This document shows positions 46,666 to 55,065 of a DNA stretch of 64,000 nt, one piece after another (the stretch's first letter is position 1; each line of letters begins with the position of its first letter). Both the position numbers and the translations under genes were made by a program. The notes beneath the pieces are model-generated. The model searched no databases. It had not been told where the DNA came from and saw nothing but the letters and a program-made list of their open reading frames with translations. This DNA comes from Atopobium deltae (lineage in GTDB: Bacteria > Actinomycetota > Coriobacteriia > Coriobacteriales > Atopobiaceae), in contig NZ_KQ959487.1 of NCBI RefSeq assembly GCF_001552785.1, positions 122,475 through 186,474 on the forward strand, read 5' to 3'.

Positions 46666-47037
46666 CTAGGAGAGCGGCTCCATCTCGCCGAAGCAGTTGA
46701 CGTGGTGGCGCAGGAGCGCTCGGTTCTCCTTGACGACCATCATCGCCACCTCGTCGAAGCGGACCGGGGTGTCGGCGTAGTCGTCGCTGTTGCCGGCGAG
46801 CCACATCGCCGCCAGCGCCTCGCGCAGCCCGCGCGCCCTGTGGGCCTCGGGAAAGCCGTCCGTCCCGGTGCGGACCGTAGCATCGACGAACACCAGGGCC
46901 CCGTCCCCGTCCACCGCCACGAGGTCGATCCCGCCGATGCCCTCGGGCCCCTGCCAGGCCTCGTCGACGATCTCGTAGCCCTTGCGCTCGAGGAAGACCT
47001 TGACCGCGCCCATCGCCTTTTCCTTCATGCCGTTCAT
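46666..47037 (-). CDS. YraN-like (UPF0102) protein with altered nuclease residues
   Basis: 123 residues, ATG at 47037 with AAGGAG. The layout ([40 protein letters not shown]) matches the YraN/UPF0102 branch of PD-(D/E)XK nucleases, which normally show GEIDLI...LVFVEVK. Here the first Glu is Gly, and the VEVK catalytic pair is VDAT, so the Lys is missing and the fold is probably inactive or altered. Many GC-rich coriobacterial mobile elements carry such genes. It lies upstream of parA in the same direction, separated by GC-rich hairpins and the parA operator. Confidence 0.55.
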   Translation of the reverse strand: MNGMKEKAMGAVKVFLERKGYEIVDEAWQGPEGIGGIDLVAVDGDGALVFVDATVRTGTDGFPEAHRARGLREALAAMWLAGNSDDYADTPVRFDEVAMMVVKENRALLRHHVNCFGEMEPLS

Positions 47038-47584
47038 GTCTTGCTCCTTAGACTCTGAGGCCCGCCCCTGTGGCGTGCCTTGCGTCGCGTGAGTCGCATG
47101 CAGCGCGGGCGTGCCGGCAAGGGAGGAAGCGAAGTCGGGCGTGGAAACAGAAGCATCCCGACGGCAGTTTTTCGCGTTGTTCGCGCGCGGAGCGCATGGG
47201 GCGAAGAACCCGAAAAAGTGTCGCGGCCCTTGCTGGCCGCCTGCCGGCGTGCGGCCCTGCGCGTCCAAGGAGCGCCGGGGCGGGTATTCGGATCAAAGGG
47301 GCGCAGGCGTGCGGCATGGAATCGGGCATGGGCGCCGGGGCTTCCGGGCATGGGATGAGATCCGTCGGCGATTGCAGGGGCTCTCGCTGGGGTTGGCGGC
47401 GATATCGCGGCGGGGACGGCGGCGTGACCTCAGGTTGCAGTGCCGCAGCATGAATCGGGACGGACGGCTTTCCCGCGCCGCTTGCGGCCGATGTGCACAC
47501 GGGATCGCTGGAGGCGAGATGGTTCTCCGCATGGAACGGCTACGGTGCTGCGCAACACGTCCGTTGGGAGAAGGAGACGAGTCG
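47038..47584. other. GC-rich divergent intergenic region, no supported gene
   Basis: All six frames are long because of high GC, but none shows protein-like composition or a binding site before 47585. It probably carries divergent promoters. Confidence 0.4.
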
Positions 47585-47860
47585 ATGTTGGGCTACGAAG
47601 AGAAGTTGGAGCGCATCGAGCTCATCGATGCCGTGAGCGATGCCGGGAGGCTGGCGAGGGGCCTGGACCAACTGCTGGAATCCCTGGCGCACGCCGACCA
47701 GCTGGACCCGCTCGACGTCGAGGGGATCCTGGCCCTGAGGTCGATAAGCGAGAGGTGCGCCGAGCGCATCGGCGACGCCGCACGAATCTTGGAGGCTCAG
47801 AACGAGGTTCTCTACGCCGAGGAGCGGGCAAACGCCAAACCTCGCGAAAACGAGAGATGA
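47585..47860 (+). CDS. small helical hypothetical protein, 91 aa
   Basis: The ATG at 47585 has GGAGAAGGAGA upstream. The product (MLGYEEKLERIELIDAVSDA ... ERCAERIGDAARILEAQNEV) is acidic and fully helical with no membrane segment or known motif. Its codon use matches the element. It may be an element-specific accessory protein; no function assigned. Confidence 0.55.
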   Translation: MLGYEEKLERIELIDAVSDAGRLARGLDQLLESLAHADQLDPLDVEGILALRSISERCAERIGDAARILEAQNEVLYAEERANAKPRENER

Positions 47861-48017
47861 GGACACAAACGAAAGTGACCATTCAAGCCCAATCAGGGCG
47901 TCCCTCGCCGTCGGCGCTCATATAAAGCCTGGCATCGGCTGTCCTCGCATTCCCAGTGCCGCCGCGTTATAATGCTGCAAACGCATTTGTATTGCATTTC
48001 GAGCGATGGGAGCGCAG

Positions 48018-48230
48018 ATGCCCGACAGCTACAAGGAGCTCATCAAGAGCAATCCCGACGAGACCGAGATCAGGTCCTTCCTGGTGGACGGCGACCAGGT
48101 CTCCGTGACCCTGCGCATTCCCGACACCCTGCGCGACGCGGCGAAGGAGGAGGCGGCCCTGCGGGGCATGAGCTTCTCCGCCTTCGTGCGCACCTGCATG
48201 ATCGAAGAGCTCGCGAAGAAGGGGGCGTAG
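48018..48230 (+). CDS. ribbon-helix-helix (CopG/Arc-like) DNA-binding protein
   Basis: 70 residues from the ATG at 48018, with GGGAG seven bases upstream; an ATG at 48006 is less well placed. The segment QVSVTLRIPDTLRDAAKEEA followed by ALRGMSFSAFVRTCMIEEL is a typical RHH fold (beta strand then helix-turn-helix). It ends four bases before the helicase gene, so it is the first gene of the defence operon and probably its autoregulator. It could be an antitoxin, but no small toxin gene follows. Confidence 0.65.
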   Translation: MPDSYKELIKSNPDETEIRSFLVDGDQVSVTLRIPDTLRDAAKEEAALRGMSFSAFVRTCMIEELAKKGA

Positions 48231-48234
48231 AGGC

Positions 48235-51200
48235 GTGAAGTCGCTAAACAACGTCGGCGCCGAGCGCCTGGGAGACGCCCTCGGCGAATCCATCGACGAC
48301 GGCGCGAAGCTGTCGATAATCAGCTCGTATTTCACCGTGTTCGCCTATGGGGAACTCAAGGAGGAGCTCTCTAAAATCGACGAGGTGCGGTTCCTGTTCA
48401 GCGAGCCCACCTTCATCAAGCGCATGGCCGACTCGAAGGAGCCGCGCGAGTTCGAGGTCGCCCGCCGCGCGCGCGAGGTCGGCGTCGGCGGCTCGGGGCT
48501 CGAGCTCACGCTGCGCAACAACCTCAACCAGCGCGCGCTCGCCCGCGAATGCGCCGAGTGGATCCGCGAGAAGGGCGTCTTCAAGTCCGCCAAGACGTCC
48601 GGTGCCATACAGCCGGGCGGCACATACGTGGTGGAGAACCCTTCCGGCGACGACCACGCCTTCATGGGCGCCGCCGCGAACTTCACGCAGGAGGGCCTCG
48701 GCTACGAGCGCCGCCCGGGAACCGTCACCTGCGTGAGCCATTTCGAGAATGCCACCGAGGCCGTCGGCCTCAAGATGATGTTCGAGTCGGTCTGGGACAA
48801 CCCCGCCATGGTCGAGGAGGTCACCGCGCAGGTGGCCGCCCAGGTCGAGACGCTCTACCGCGAGAACCCGCCAGAGTTCATCTACTTCCTGACCCTGTAC
48901 CACCTGTTCCGTGACTTCATGGAGGACGACGAGGACAACGGCATCCGCCCCGGCCTCAAGTTCGAGGAGTCCGTGGTCTGGAACAAGCTCTACGACTTCC
49001 AGAAGGACGCCGTCGTGGGCGCCATCCGCAAGCTGGAGAAGTACAAGGGCTGCATCATCGCCGACTCTGTGGGCCTGGGCAAGACCTACGAGGCCCTCGC
49101 CGTCATGAAGTACTACCAGGAGCGCAACGACCGCATCCTCGTGCTGTGCCCGAAGCGCCTGCGGGACAACTGGACCCTGTGGACCCAGGACAACGACGAC
49201 CGCAACCCGCTGGCGGATGACCGTTTCAGCTACACGGTGCTCAACCACACCGACCTGTCGCGCTACCACGGCATGAGCGGCGAGGTGGACCTCGAGCACC
49301 TGCGCTGGGGGCACTTCGACCTTCTCGTCATCGACGAGAGCCATAACTTCAGGAACAAGAGCACCGACGCGGACAAGACCGACCGCTACACGCGCCTCAT
49401 CGAGGACGTCATCAAATCGGGCCAGCGCACGAAGGTGCTCATGCTCTCTGCCACCCCGGTGAACAACCGCCTGCTCGACCTGCGAAACCAGATCGAGCTC
49501 ATCACCGAGGGAGACGACGCATACCTCGCCGATACCGACGGCATCCCGTCGATCACGCACGTGACGCGCGTCGCCCAGCAGAGATTCAACGAGTGGAGCA
49601 AGCTCTCCGACTCCGAGCGCACGACGGAGAGCTTCGTGAACGCGGTGAACGCCGATTACTTCAAGCTGCTCGACGTACTGACCATCGCGCGAAGCCGCAA
49701 GCACATCACGAAGTACTACGGCGCCGCAAGCGGGACCTTCCCGGCGCGCCGGCCGCCCCTGTCGTTCCAGACGCCCATCGACCTGGAAGGCGAGCTGCCG
49801 CCGATCGCGGAGCTCAACGACATGATCGCCCAGCTCACGTTCGCCCAGTACCAGGTGCTCTCGTACGTGCGCGCCGACCAGCGGCGCAAGTACGAGGGCC
49901 GCTACGGGGACACGTGGGGCAAGGACTTCGAGAGCCAGGTCCACCGCACGACGGCTGTGGCCAACCTCATGCGCATCAACGTCCTCAAGCGCATGGAGTC
50001 CTCCGTGAACAGCTTCCGCATCACGCTGCGACGCATCCTCGACGGCTGCGTCGACCTGCGCGCGAGGCTCGACGCCGACGCGTCGGGGGTCGCCTACGGC
50101 ACCGAGGGCCTCGAGGACGGCTTCGACGACGACGATGCCGAGGAGTTCGAGGCCGGCGGCAAGGTGCGCGTCGACCTGCGAGACGTCGACGCCCTGCGCC
50201 TGGGCCAGGACCTCGACTTCGACATACAGGTGCTCCGCGCCCTGCTCGCCTATGCCGACGCGGTGACGCCCGAGCGCGACGCCAAGCTCGTGAAGCTGCG
50301 CGGCTTCATCGCAGGCAAGGTCAGAGACCCGTACAACCCCGGCAACCGCAAGGTGCTGGTGTTCAGCGCGTTCGCCGACACGACGGCGTACCTCTTCGAG
50401 CAGCTGGCTCCCTGGCTGAAGCGCGAGCTCGGCATCGAGTGCGCCGAGGTTGCGGGCAGCTCCAACCGGACCTACTCGCTGAAGCTCCCCAGAACCACCT
50501 TCGAGAACATCCTCGCGAGGTTCTCTCTCGTCTCCAAGGAGCTGCCGGAGAGTCAGCGGGAGCTCGGCGAAATCGACGTCGTCTTCGCGACGGACTGCAT
50601 CTCCGAAGGCCAGAACCTGCAGGACTGCGACTGCCTGGTGAACTACGACATCCATTGGAACCCCGTGCGCATCATCCAGCGCTTCGGGCGCATCGACCGC
50701 CTTGGCTCGAGAAACGAGCAGATCCAGCTGGTCAACTTCTGGCCGGACATCGCGCTCGACGAGTACATCCAGCTTGAGGGCCGCGTGAAGGGGCGCATGG
50801 CGCTGCTCGACGCGTCGGCCACCGGCGAGGAGAACGTGCTGGAAGCAAAGGGCAACGGCGAGATGAACGACCTCAAGTATCGCCGCCAGCAGCTCCAACA
50901 GCTCAAGAGCGAGGTGCTCGACCTCGAGGACATCTCGGGCGGCATCTCGATCACGGACTTCGCCTTCGACGACTTCCGCGTGGAGCTCCAACGCTACGCG
51001 AAGGAGCATCCCGGCGCGCTGGAGAACTCGCCGGCGGGCCTCCACGCCGTGACTCCCATCCCCGACGAGCTTCGCGGCGACGTGAAGCCGGGGGTGGTCT
51101 TCTGCCTCAAGCAGAACGACGAGGGCAATGACCCCAGGGACACGAACCCCGTCTTCCCGTACTACGTGGTGTACGTGTCGGGCGATGGCGAGCTCATGAC

Positions 51201-51480
51201 CAAGCACACGCAGCCCAAGCCGGCGCTCGACATCATGCGCGCCGTCTGCTCGGGGCACCCCGAGCCCATCGCCGAGCTGTGCCGCGAGTTCAACCGCGAG
51301 ACCCGCGACGGGACCAGGATGGACGCCTACACCGACCTGCTCGACGACGTGGTGGCGGCCATCACGGGGACGCAGCAGGACAAGGGGATCGAGAGTCTCT
51401 TCAGCCTGGGCGAGGTCGGCAGCGGCACCGTCATGGGGTTCAACGATTACTCGCTGGTATGTTTCGCGGTGCTGCGATGA
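48235..51480 (+). CDS. PLD-like/SNF2-family helicase
   Basis: 1081 residues, GTG at 48235. The N-terminal 190 residues resemble the phospholipase-D-like domain found on such helicases (LSIISSYFTVFAYGELKEEL; FMGAAANFTQEGLG in place of the usual GSSNLT.GL), but the catalytic H.K pair is not evident. The SF2/SNF2 core has Walker A DSVGLGKTYEA (about 277), DESHNFRN (about 364), SATPVNNR (about 403), ATDCISEGQNLQDCD (about 784) and QRFGRIDRLGSRNE (about 815). It should be an ATP-driven DNA translocase. Stop and next start overlap (ATGA). It is the largest gene of the type III-linked operon. Confidence 0.85.
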   Translation: MKSLNNVGAERLGDALGESIDDGAKLSIISSYFTVFAYGELKEELSKIDEVRFLFSEPTFIKRMADSKEPREFEVARRAREVGVGGSGLELTLRNNLNQRALARECAEWIREKGVFKSAKTSGAIQPGGTYVVENPSGDDHAFMGAAANFTQEGLGYERRPGTVTCVSHFENATEAVGLKMMFESVWDNPAMVEEVTAQVAAQVETLYRENPPEFIYFLTLYHLFRDFMEDDEDNGIRPGLKFEESVVWNKLYDFQKDAVVGAIRKLEKYKGCIIADSVGLGKTYEALAVMKYYQERNDRILVLCPKRLRDNWTLWTQDNDDRNPLADDRFSYTVLNHTDLSRYHGMSGEVDLEHLRWGHFDLLVIDESHNFRNKSTDADKTDRYTRLIEDVIKSGQRTKVLMLSATPVNNRLLDLRNQIELITEGDDAYLADTDGIPSITHVTRVAQQRFNEWSKLSDSERTTESFVNAVNADYFKLLDVLTIARSRKHITKYYGAASGTFPARRPPLSFQTPIDLEGELPPIAELNDMIAQLTFAQYQVLSYVRADQRRKYEGRYGDTWGKDFESQVHRTTAVANLMRINVLKRMESSVNSFRITLRRILDGCVDLRARLDADASGVAYGTEGLEDGFDDDDAEEFEAGGKVRVDLRDVDALRLGQDLDFDIQVLRALLAYADAVTPERDAKLVKLRGFIAGKVRDPYNPGNRKVLVFSAFADTTAYLFEQLAPWLKRELGIECAEVAGSSNRTYSLKLPRTTFENILARFSLVSKELPESQRELGEIDVVFATDCISEGQNLQDCDCLVNYDIHWNPVRIIQRFGRIDRLGSRNEQIQLVNFWPDIALDEYIQLEGRVKGRMALLDASATGEENVLEAKGNGEMNDLKYRRQQLQQLKSEVLDLEDISGGISITDFAFDDFRVELQRYAKEHPGALENSPAGLHAVTPIPDELRGDVKPGVVFCLKQNDEGNDPRDTNPVFPYYVVYVSGDGELMTKHTQPKPALDIMRAVCSGHPEPIAELCREFNRETRDGTRMDAYTDLLDDVVAAITGTQQDKGIESLFSLGEVGSGTVMGFNDYSLVCFAVLR

Positions 51481-52265
51481 ACCGCCTCGACTGGAACGGG
51501 ATCCTGCGCCTGCCCGATGCGGCGCTCGCGGGATGCCGCCGAATCCCCAAGACGGTGCTCGTCAAGCAGGCCATGCTCACCAAGACCGAGCAGAGAAGGC
51601 TCGACAAGGTCGCACGCCTCGAGCACTTTGCCACGGTCCAGAAATCCACGACGCGCATCCCGCCGTACGAGAACGACGAGCGCAACGTGCAGAGCATCGT
51701 CTTCCTTCGCTGCGAGATGGCAGCCGGGACTATGGCCGTGGCGGAGGTGGCGGAACTTGTGCACAAGTGCTTCCCGAACCCGACGGTGCTCCTGATCGAG
51801 GCGGGTGGCTGCGCATGTGTGTCGGTCGCCCTTACGCGGAAGAGCCAGGCCGAGCAGGGCGCGACGGTCGTCGAACGAATCGAGGCGACGGGCGCATTCG
51901 ACCCGGGCCGTCCGGAATATACGGACTTCCTAGGCGCGCTCGAGTTCGCCAGGTTGCCGCAGGGCGATCTGCTGGCTTTCCTGCAGGGAATCGCCTGGGC
52001 CGTTCGACTCTCTCGCTCGATAACCTCACTCGGGTTCTATCCGTTGTGCGCCGATCGCGATCGGGAGCAGCTAGGCGAGCTTATCGCTCGGAGCGATGCT
52101 CTTGCTATGCAAATTGCCGACATACGACAGCGGCGACGTGACCGCGGACTTTCTTTGAACGAGTCTGCCAGGTTACGCGTGGAAGTTAAAAAGCTAGAAG
52201 CCGAGTTCGATTTGGTCATGGACTCGATAAAGTCTGTCTGTACGTTAGGAGACGCAATTGAGTGA
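51477..52265 (+). CDS. DUF4391 protein
   Basis: 262 residues; its ATG overlaps the helicase stop codon, so translation is coupled. The sequence opens MNRLDWNGILRLPDAALAG and has the DUF4391 pattern: a basic Lys-rich N-terminal segment (KTVLVKQAMLTKTEQRRLDK), a strand core and a C-terminal coiled coil (LSLNESARLRVEVKKLEAEF). DUF4391 genes typically lie beside type III restriction genes; their biochemical role is not known to me. It probably acts with the helicase or Mod. GC content falls in its last third. Confidence 0.75.
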   Translation: MNRLDWNGILRLPDAALAGCRRIPKTVLVKQAMLTKTEQRRLDKVARLEHFATVQKSTTRIPPYENDERNVQSIVFLRCEMAAGTMAVAEVAELVHKCFPNPTVLLIEAGGCACVSVALTRKSQAEQGATVVERIEATGAFDPGRPEYTDFLGALEFARLPQGDLLAFLQGIAWAVRLSRSITSLGFYPLCADRDREQLGELIARSDALAMQIADIRQRRRDRGLSLNESARLRVEVKKLEAEFDLVMDSIKSVCTLGDAIE

Positions 52266-53052
52266 GCTCGATAGTTACATCCGTCGCGCAAGCGAGACCT
52301 TACGTGGCGGAGACGGCTCGGCAATCGATGCCATCGCACGTGAAATCGTGTCGGCCTTCAATGCGGAGATACCGAACCTATCGCATTACAGAGGAGCAAG
52401 GATAACCGGCGGGGATAACCGCCACACCGCCGCCGATCTGCGAAAACTGATCGGAAAGCTCCGTGTGCTGCGAGATGGGAAAGACCGGGAGCTTTACGGG
52501 CCTTACGGGCTAGAGACAGTTACGAACCACATTCATCTGCTCGAGAGGACAGCGGAAGACGGGATCGAAGGCGAAGACCTAAGAGCGGTTTACGAGACGA
52601 TCGATTGCATATATGTGAATCGCTATGGCTTTTACGTTGATGGCCTGTCAGGCTACGGCTATAGAGAGTATGAACTCTGCCCCCAGCAGACGGAGCTCAG
52701 GATAGAGAAGCTCAAGGTAATCCGCGATGAGGAATTCCGTAAACTTAAAATTGCGGAAGCGCAGGCCGCAAGCGTCAGCATGGTTCAAAATGCCTCAGCA
52801 TCCGCGGAAGCCAACGTTCAAGTCACGGTTGAGACGACCTTTGAGCAGATTGATAAATTGCCGGAGACGACGCTTTCTGATGACGACAAGACGCTGCTCA
52901 AAGGAATGATCGGCGATCTCAACACGAAAGACGAAAGCAAACGGGACAGCAAGCTTAGCAAACTCCAGAGCTGGCTTGCCGACAAGGGCACCGACGTTTT
53001 TATTGCCGCCATGCCCTATATAGTGCAACTAATCAAATCTCAACTTTCCTAG
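52258..53052 (+). CDS. unrecognised defence-operon protein
   Basis: 264 residues, TTG start at 52258 with AGGAG seven bases upstream; it overlaps the DUF4391 stop by 8 bases. The N-terminal half is mixed alpha/beta (SELDSYIRRASETLRGGDGS; YGPYGLETVTNHIHLLERTA). Residues 160-185 are an Ala/Ser/Gln-rich helix, and the tail (TTFEQIDKLPETTLSDDDKT through DKGTDVFIAAMPYIVQLIKS) is a helical module like those that end abortive-infection and signalling proteins, where it may mediate oligomerisation or membrane contact. No catalytic motif is seen. Lower GC than its neighbours suggests it was exchanged separately. Confidence 0.6.
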   Translation: MSELDSYIRRASETLRGGDGSAIDAIAREIVSAFNAEIPNLSHYRGARITGGDNRHTAADLRKLIGKLRVLRDGKDRELYGPYGLETVTNHIHLLERTAEDGIEGEDLRAVYETIDCIYVNRYGFYVDGLSGYGYREYELCPQQTELRIEKLKVIRDEEFRKLKIAEAQAASVSMVQNASASAEANVQVTVETTFEQIDKLPETTLSDDDKTLLKGMIGDLNTKDESKRDSKLSKLQSWLADKGTDVFIAAMPYIVQLIKSQLS

Positions 53053-53063
53053 GAGGAGACTTC

Positions 53064-55064
53064 GTGAGCGAGATACAGAAGATGAATCTTGAATCGGAAA
53101 ACCTGATAGACGACCGCCTGAACAAGCTCAAAGAATTGATGCCCGAGGTGTTCTCCGAGAGCGGAATTGACTTCGACAAACTGAGGTTAGAGCTTGGCGA
53201 CGAGGTCGACGCGGACCAAGAGCGTTATGCGTTCACGTGGCCCGGCAAGACCGATGCCATCCGCCAATCGCAGACCGTGAGCACCGCCACGCTTCGCCCG
53301 TGCCCCGAGAAGAGCCGCGGCCGCGATGGCGAGGACGGTTCCTTCGACTCCGATAACATCTACATCGAGGGCGACAACCTCGAAGCGCTGAAACTCTTGC
53401 AGCGCGGTTACCACGGCAAGGTCAAAATGGTCTATATCGACCCGCCATACAATACGGGCGGTGATTTCGTGTACAAGGACTCCTTTGGCCAAACCATCGC
53501 CGATTACCGCGAGCAAGCCGGACTGACCGGGCAATCGAATTCCAAGTCGGACGGGCGCTTTCACGCCAATTGGTGCTCCATGATCTACCCCCGCCTTAAA
53601 CTGGCCCGTGAGCTTCTTAGGTCTGACGGAATACTCGTCGCCAGCATCGATGAAAACGAGAGGACGAACCTTCAGTCCTTGCTCAATGAGGTGTTTGGCG
53701 AGCAAAACTTCGCTGGCGAGATCGTATGGAAGAATAGCAGTAAAAACGACCAAGCGTACATTTCCATGCAGCATGAGTACATGCTGGTTTACGTGAAGGA
53801 CAAAGGGGCAAATGCTGGCGAGTGGACCGAGCGCAAAGAGGGCTTGGAGGAAATCTACTCCGCGTTCGATAAGCTTCGCGAAAAGCATGGGGACGACTGG
53901 AAGGCAATTCATAAAGCCGCTCTCGATTGGTACAAGCAATTCCCACCATCAAATCCCATATTTGGCAGCAAGCACTATTCCTGGATGGACGAAAGGGGTG
54001 TTTATTTCCCCTCTGACATATCAGGTCCAAATGACGGACAGTATGTTTACGATGTCGTACATCCGATTACGAATAGAGTATGCAAAATGCCTTCGACCGG
54101 TTGGCGATATCCCAAAGACGAAATGGAGCGAAGAATATCGGAAGGGCTCGTTCATTTTGGCGATGATGAAACCACGGCTCCAAACAATAAGACCTATCTA
54201 AAGAGCACTGAGCTCCAAAGCTTGACTTCGATGCTGTATCAAGATGGACGAGCCGCATCCAAAAGACTTGAAACTCTGTTCGGCAGCAAGGTGTTTAGCA
54301 ACCCTAAAGACGATAGGGTTCTTCAGCGCCTGATGAGTGCATTTGGGATTCAGAGTGAAGACATCGTTCTCGATTTCTTCTCTGGCTCCGGCACTACCGC
54401 TGAGGCAGTTGAGCGATTTAACATTGGTGGCTTCTGCGCAAAATGGATCATGGTCCAGCTTCCAGAGAACCTTGAAGACAATCTTCGCACGGCAAAGGGT
54501 TCAAATAAAAAGATAACTAAGAATGCCATCACCTATCTAAAGGGCAGGCAGCTTGACCCCGTGCTCACCAATCTGGCAGAAGAGCGTTTGCGCCTAACTG
54601 GCAACGCCATCAAAGCCGATCTCGTCGAATCCAATCGTCAGCTCGAACTTGGCGAAGAACCCAAACGCCTCCCTGATATCGGCTTCCGCATCTTCGAGCT
54701 TGATGACTCCGGAATTGAGAAGCCAGAACCCGGTCAACTCGTACTCGACGTAGTGAAGTCCGATCGTTCTGAACTTGATATCGTTTTCGAGATGATGCTC
54801 AAATGGGGCCTCGAGCTCACGTTGCCCGTGGAGAAGTCCGACGCCGCTGGCTATCCCATCTGGTCCGTCGCGTGCGACGAGCTCGTCTGCTGCATGTCCC
54901 TAGGCCTCACCATCGACGCCCTCGAGGCCATTGCCGACATGGAGCCCAGGCGCGTGCTTATCCTCGACTCCATCCTCGACGACACCCTCAAGCTCAACGC
55001 CGTGCAGATCTTCAAGCACGCTGGCGAGCGCGTGGGTTGCGAGATCGAACTGAGGACGGTCTAG
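53064..55064 (+). CDS. mod: type III restriction-modification DNA methyltransferase
   Basis: 666 residues, GTG at 53064 with GGAGGAG five bases upstream. Motif IV is YIDPPYNTGG (about 126) and precedes motif I LDFFSGSGTTAEAVERF (about 437), the beta-class order of type III Mod N6-adenine methyltransferases. The part between about residues 220 and 510 is the target-recognition region. This middle part is visibly less GC-rich than both ends, suggesting replacement of the recognition domain. It should act with Res, whose gene starts one base after its stop. Confidence 0.9.
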   Translation: MSEIQKMNLESENLIDDRLNKLKELMPEVFSESGIDFDKLRLELGDEVDADQERYAFTWPGKTDAIRQSQTVSTATLRPCPEKSRGRDGEDGSFDSDNIYIEGDNLEALKLLQRGYHGKVKMVYIDPPYNTGGDFVYKDSFGQTIADYREQAGLTGQSNSKSDGRFHANWCSMIYPRLKLARELLRSDGILVASIDENERTNLQSLLNEVFGEQNFAGEIVWKNSSKNDQAYISMQHEYMLVYVKDKGANAGEWTERKEGLEEIYSAFDKLREKHGDDWKAIHKAALDWYKQFPPSNPIFGSKHYSWMDERGVYFPSDISGPNDGQYVYDVVHPITNRVCKMPSTGWRYPKDEMERRISEGLVHFGDDETTAPNNKTYLKSTELQSLTSMLYQDGRAASKRLETLFGSKVFSNPKDDRVLQRLMSAFGIQSEDIVLDFFSGSGTTAEAVERFNIGGFCAKWIMVQLPENLEDNLRTAKGSNKKITKNAITYLKGRQLDPVLTNLAEERLRLTGNAIKADLVESNRQLELGEEPKRLPDIGFRIFELDDSGIEKPEPGQLVLDVVKSDRSELDIVFEMMLKWGLELTLPVEKSDAAGYPIWSVACDELVCCMSLGLTIDALEAIADMEPRRVLILDSILDDTLKLNAVQIFKHAGERVGCEIELRTV

Positions 55065-55065
55065 C

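Noticed and set aside
47111..47584. Long plus-strand frame extending upstream of the small helical protein
   Set aside because: Arg/Gly-rich composition and no binding site; the ATG at 47585 has a strong one.
48244..51258. 1004-codon open frame on the minus strand opposite the helicase gene
   Set aside because: It mirrors the codon positions of the GC-rich helicase gene, has repetitive Val/Leu/Ala/Glu/Asp composition and no motif or binding site; the plus-strand frame has full helicase motifs.
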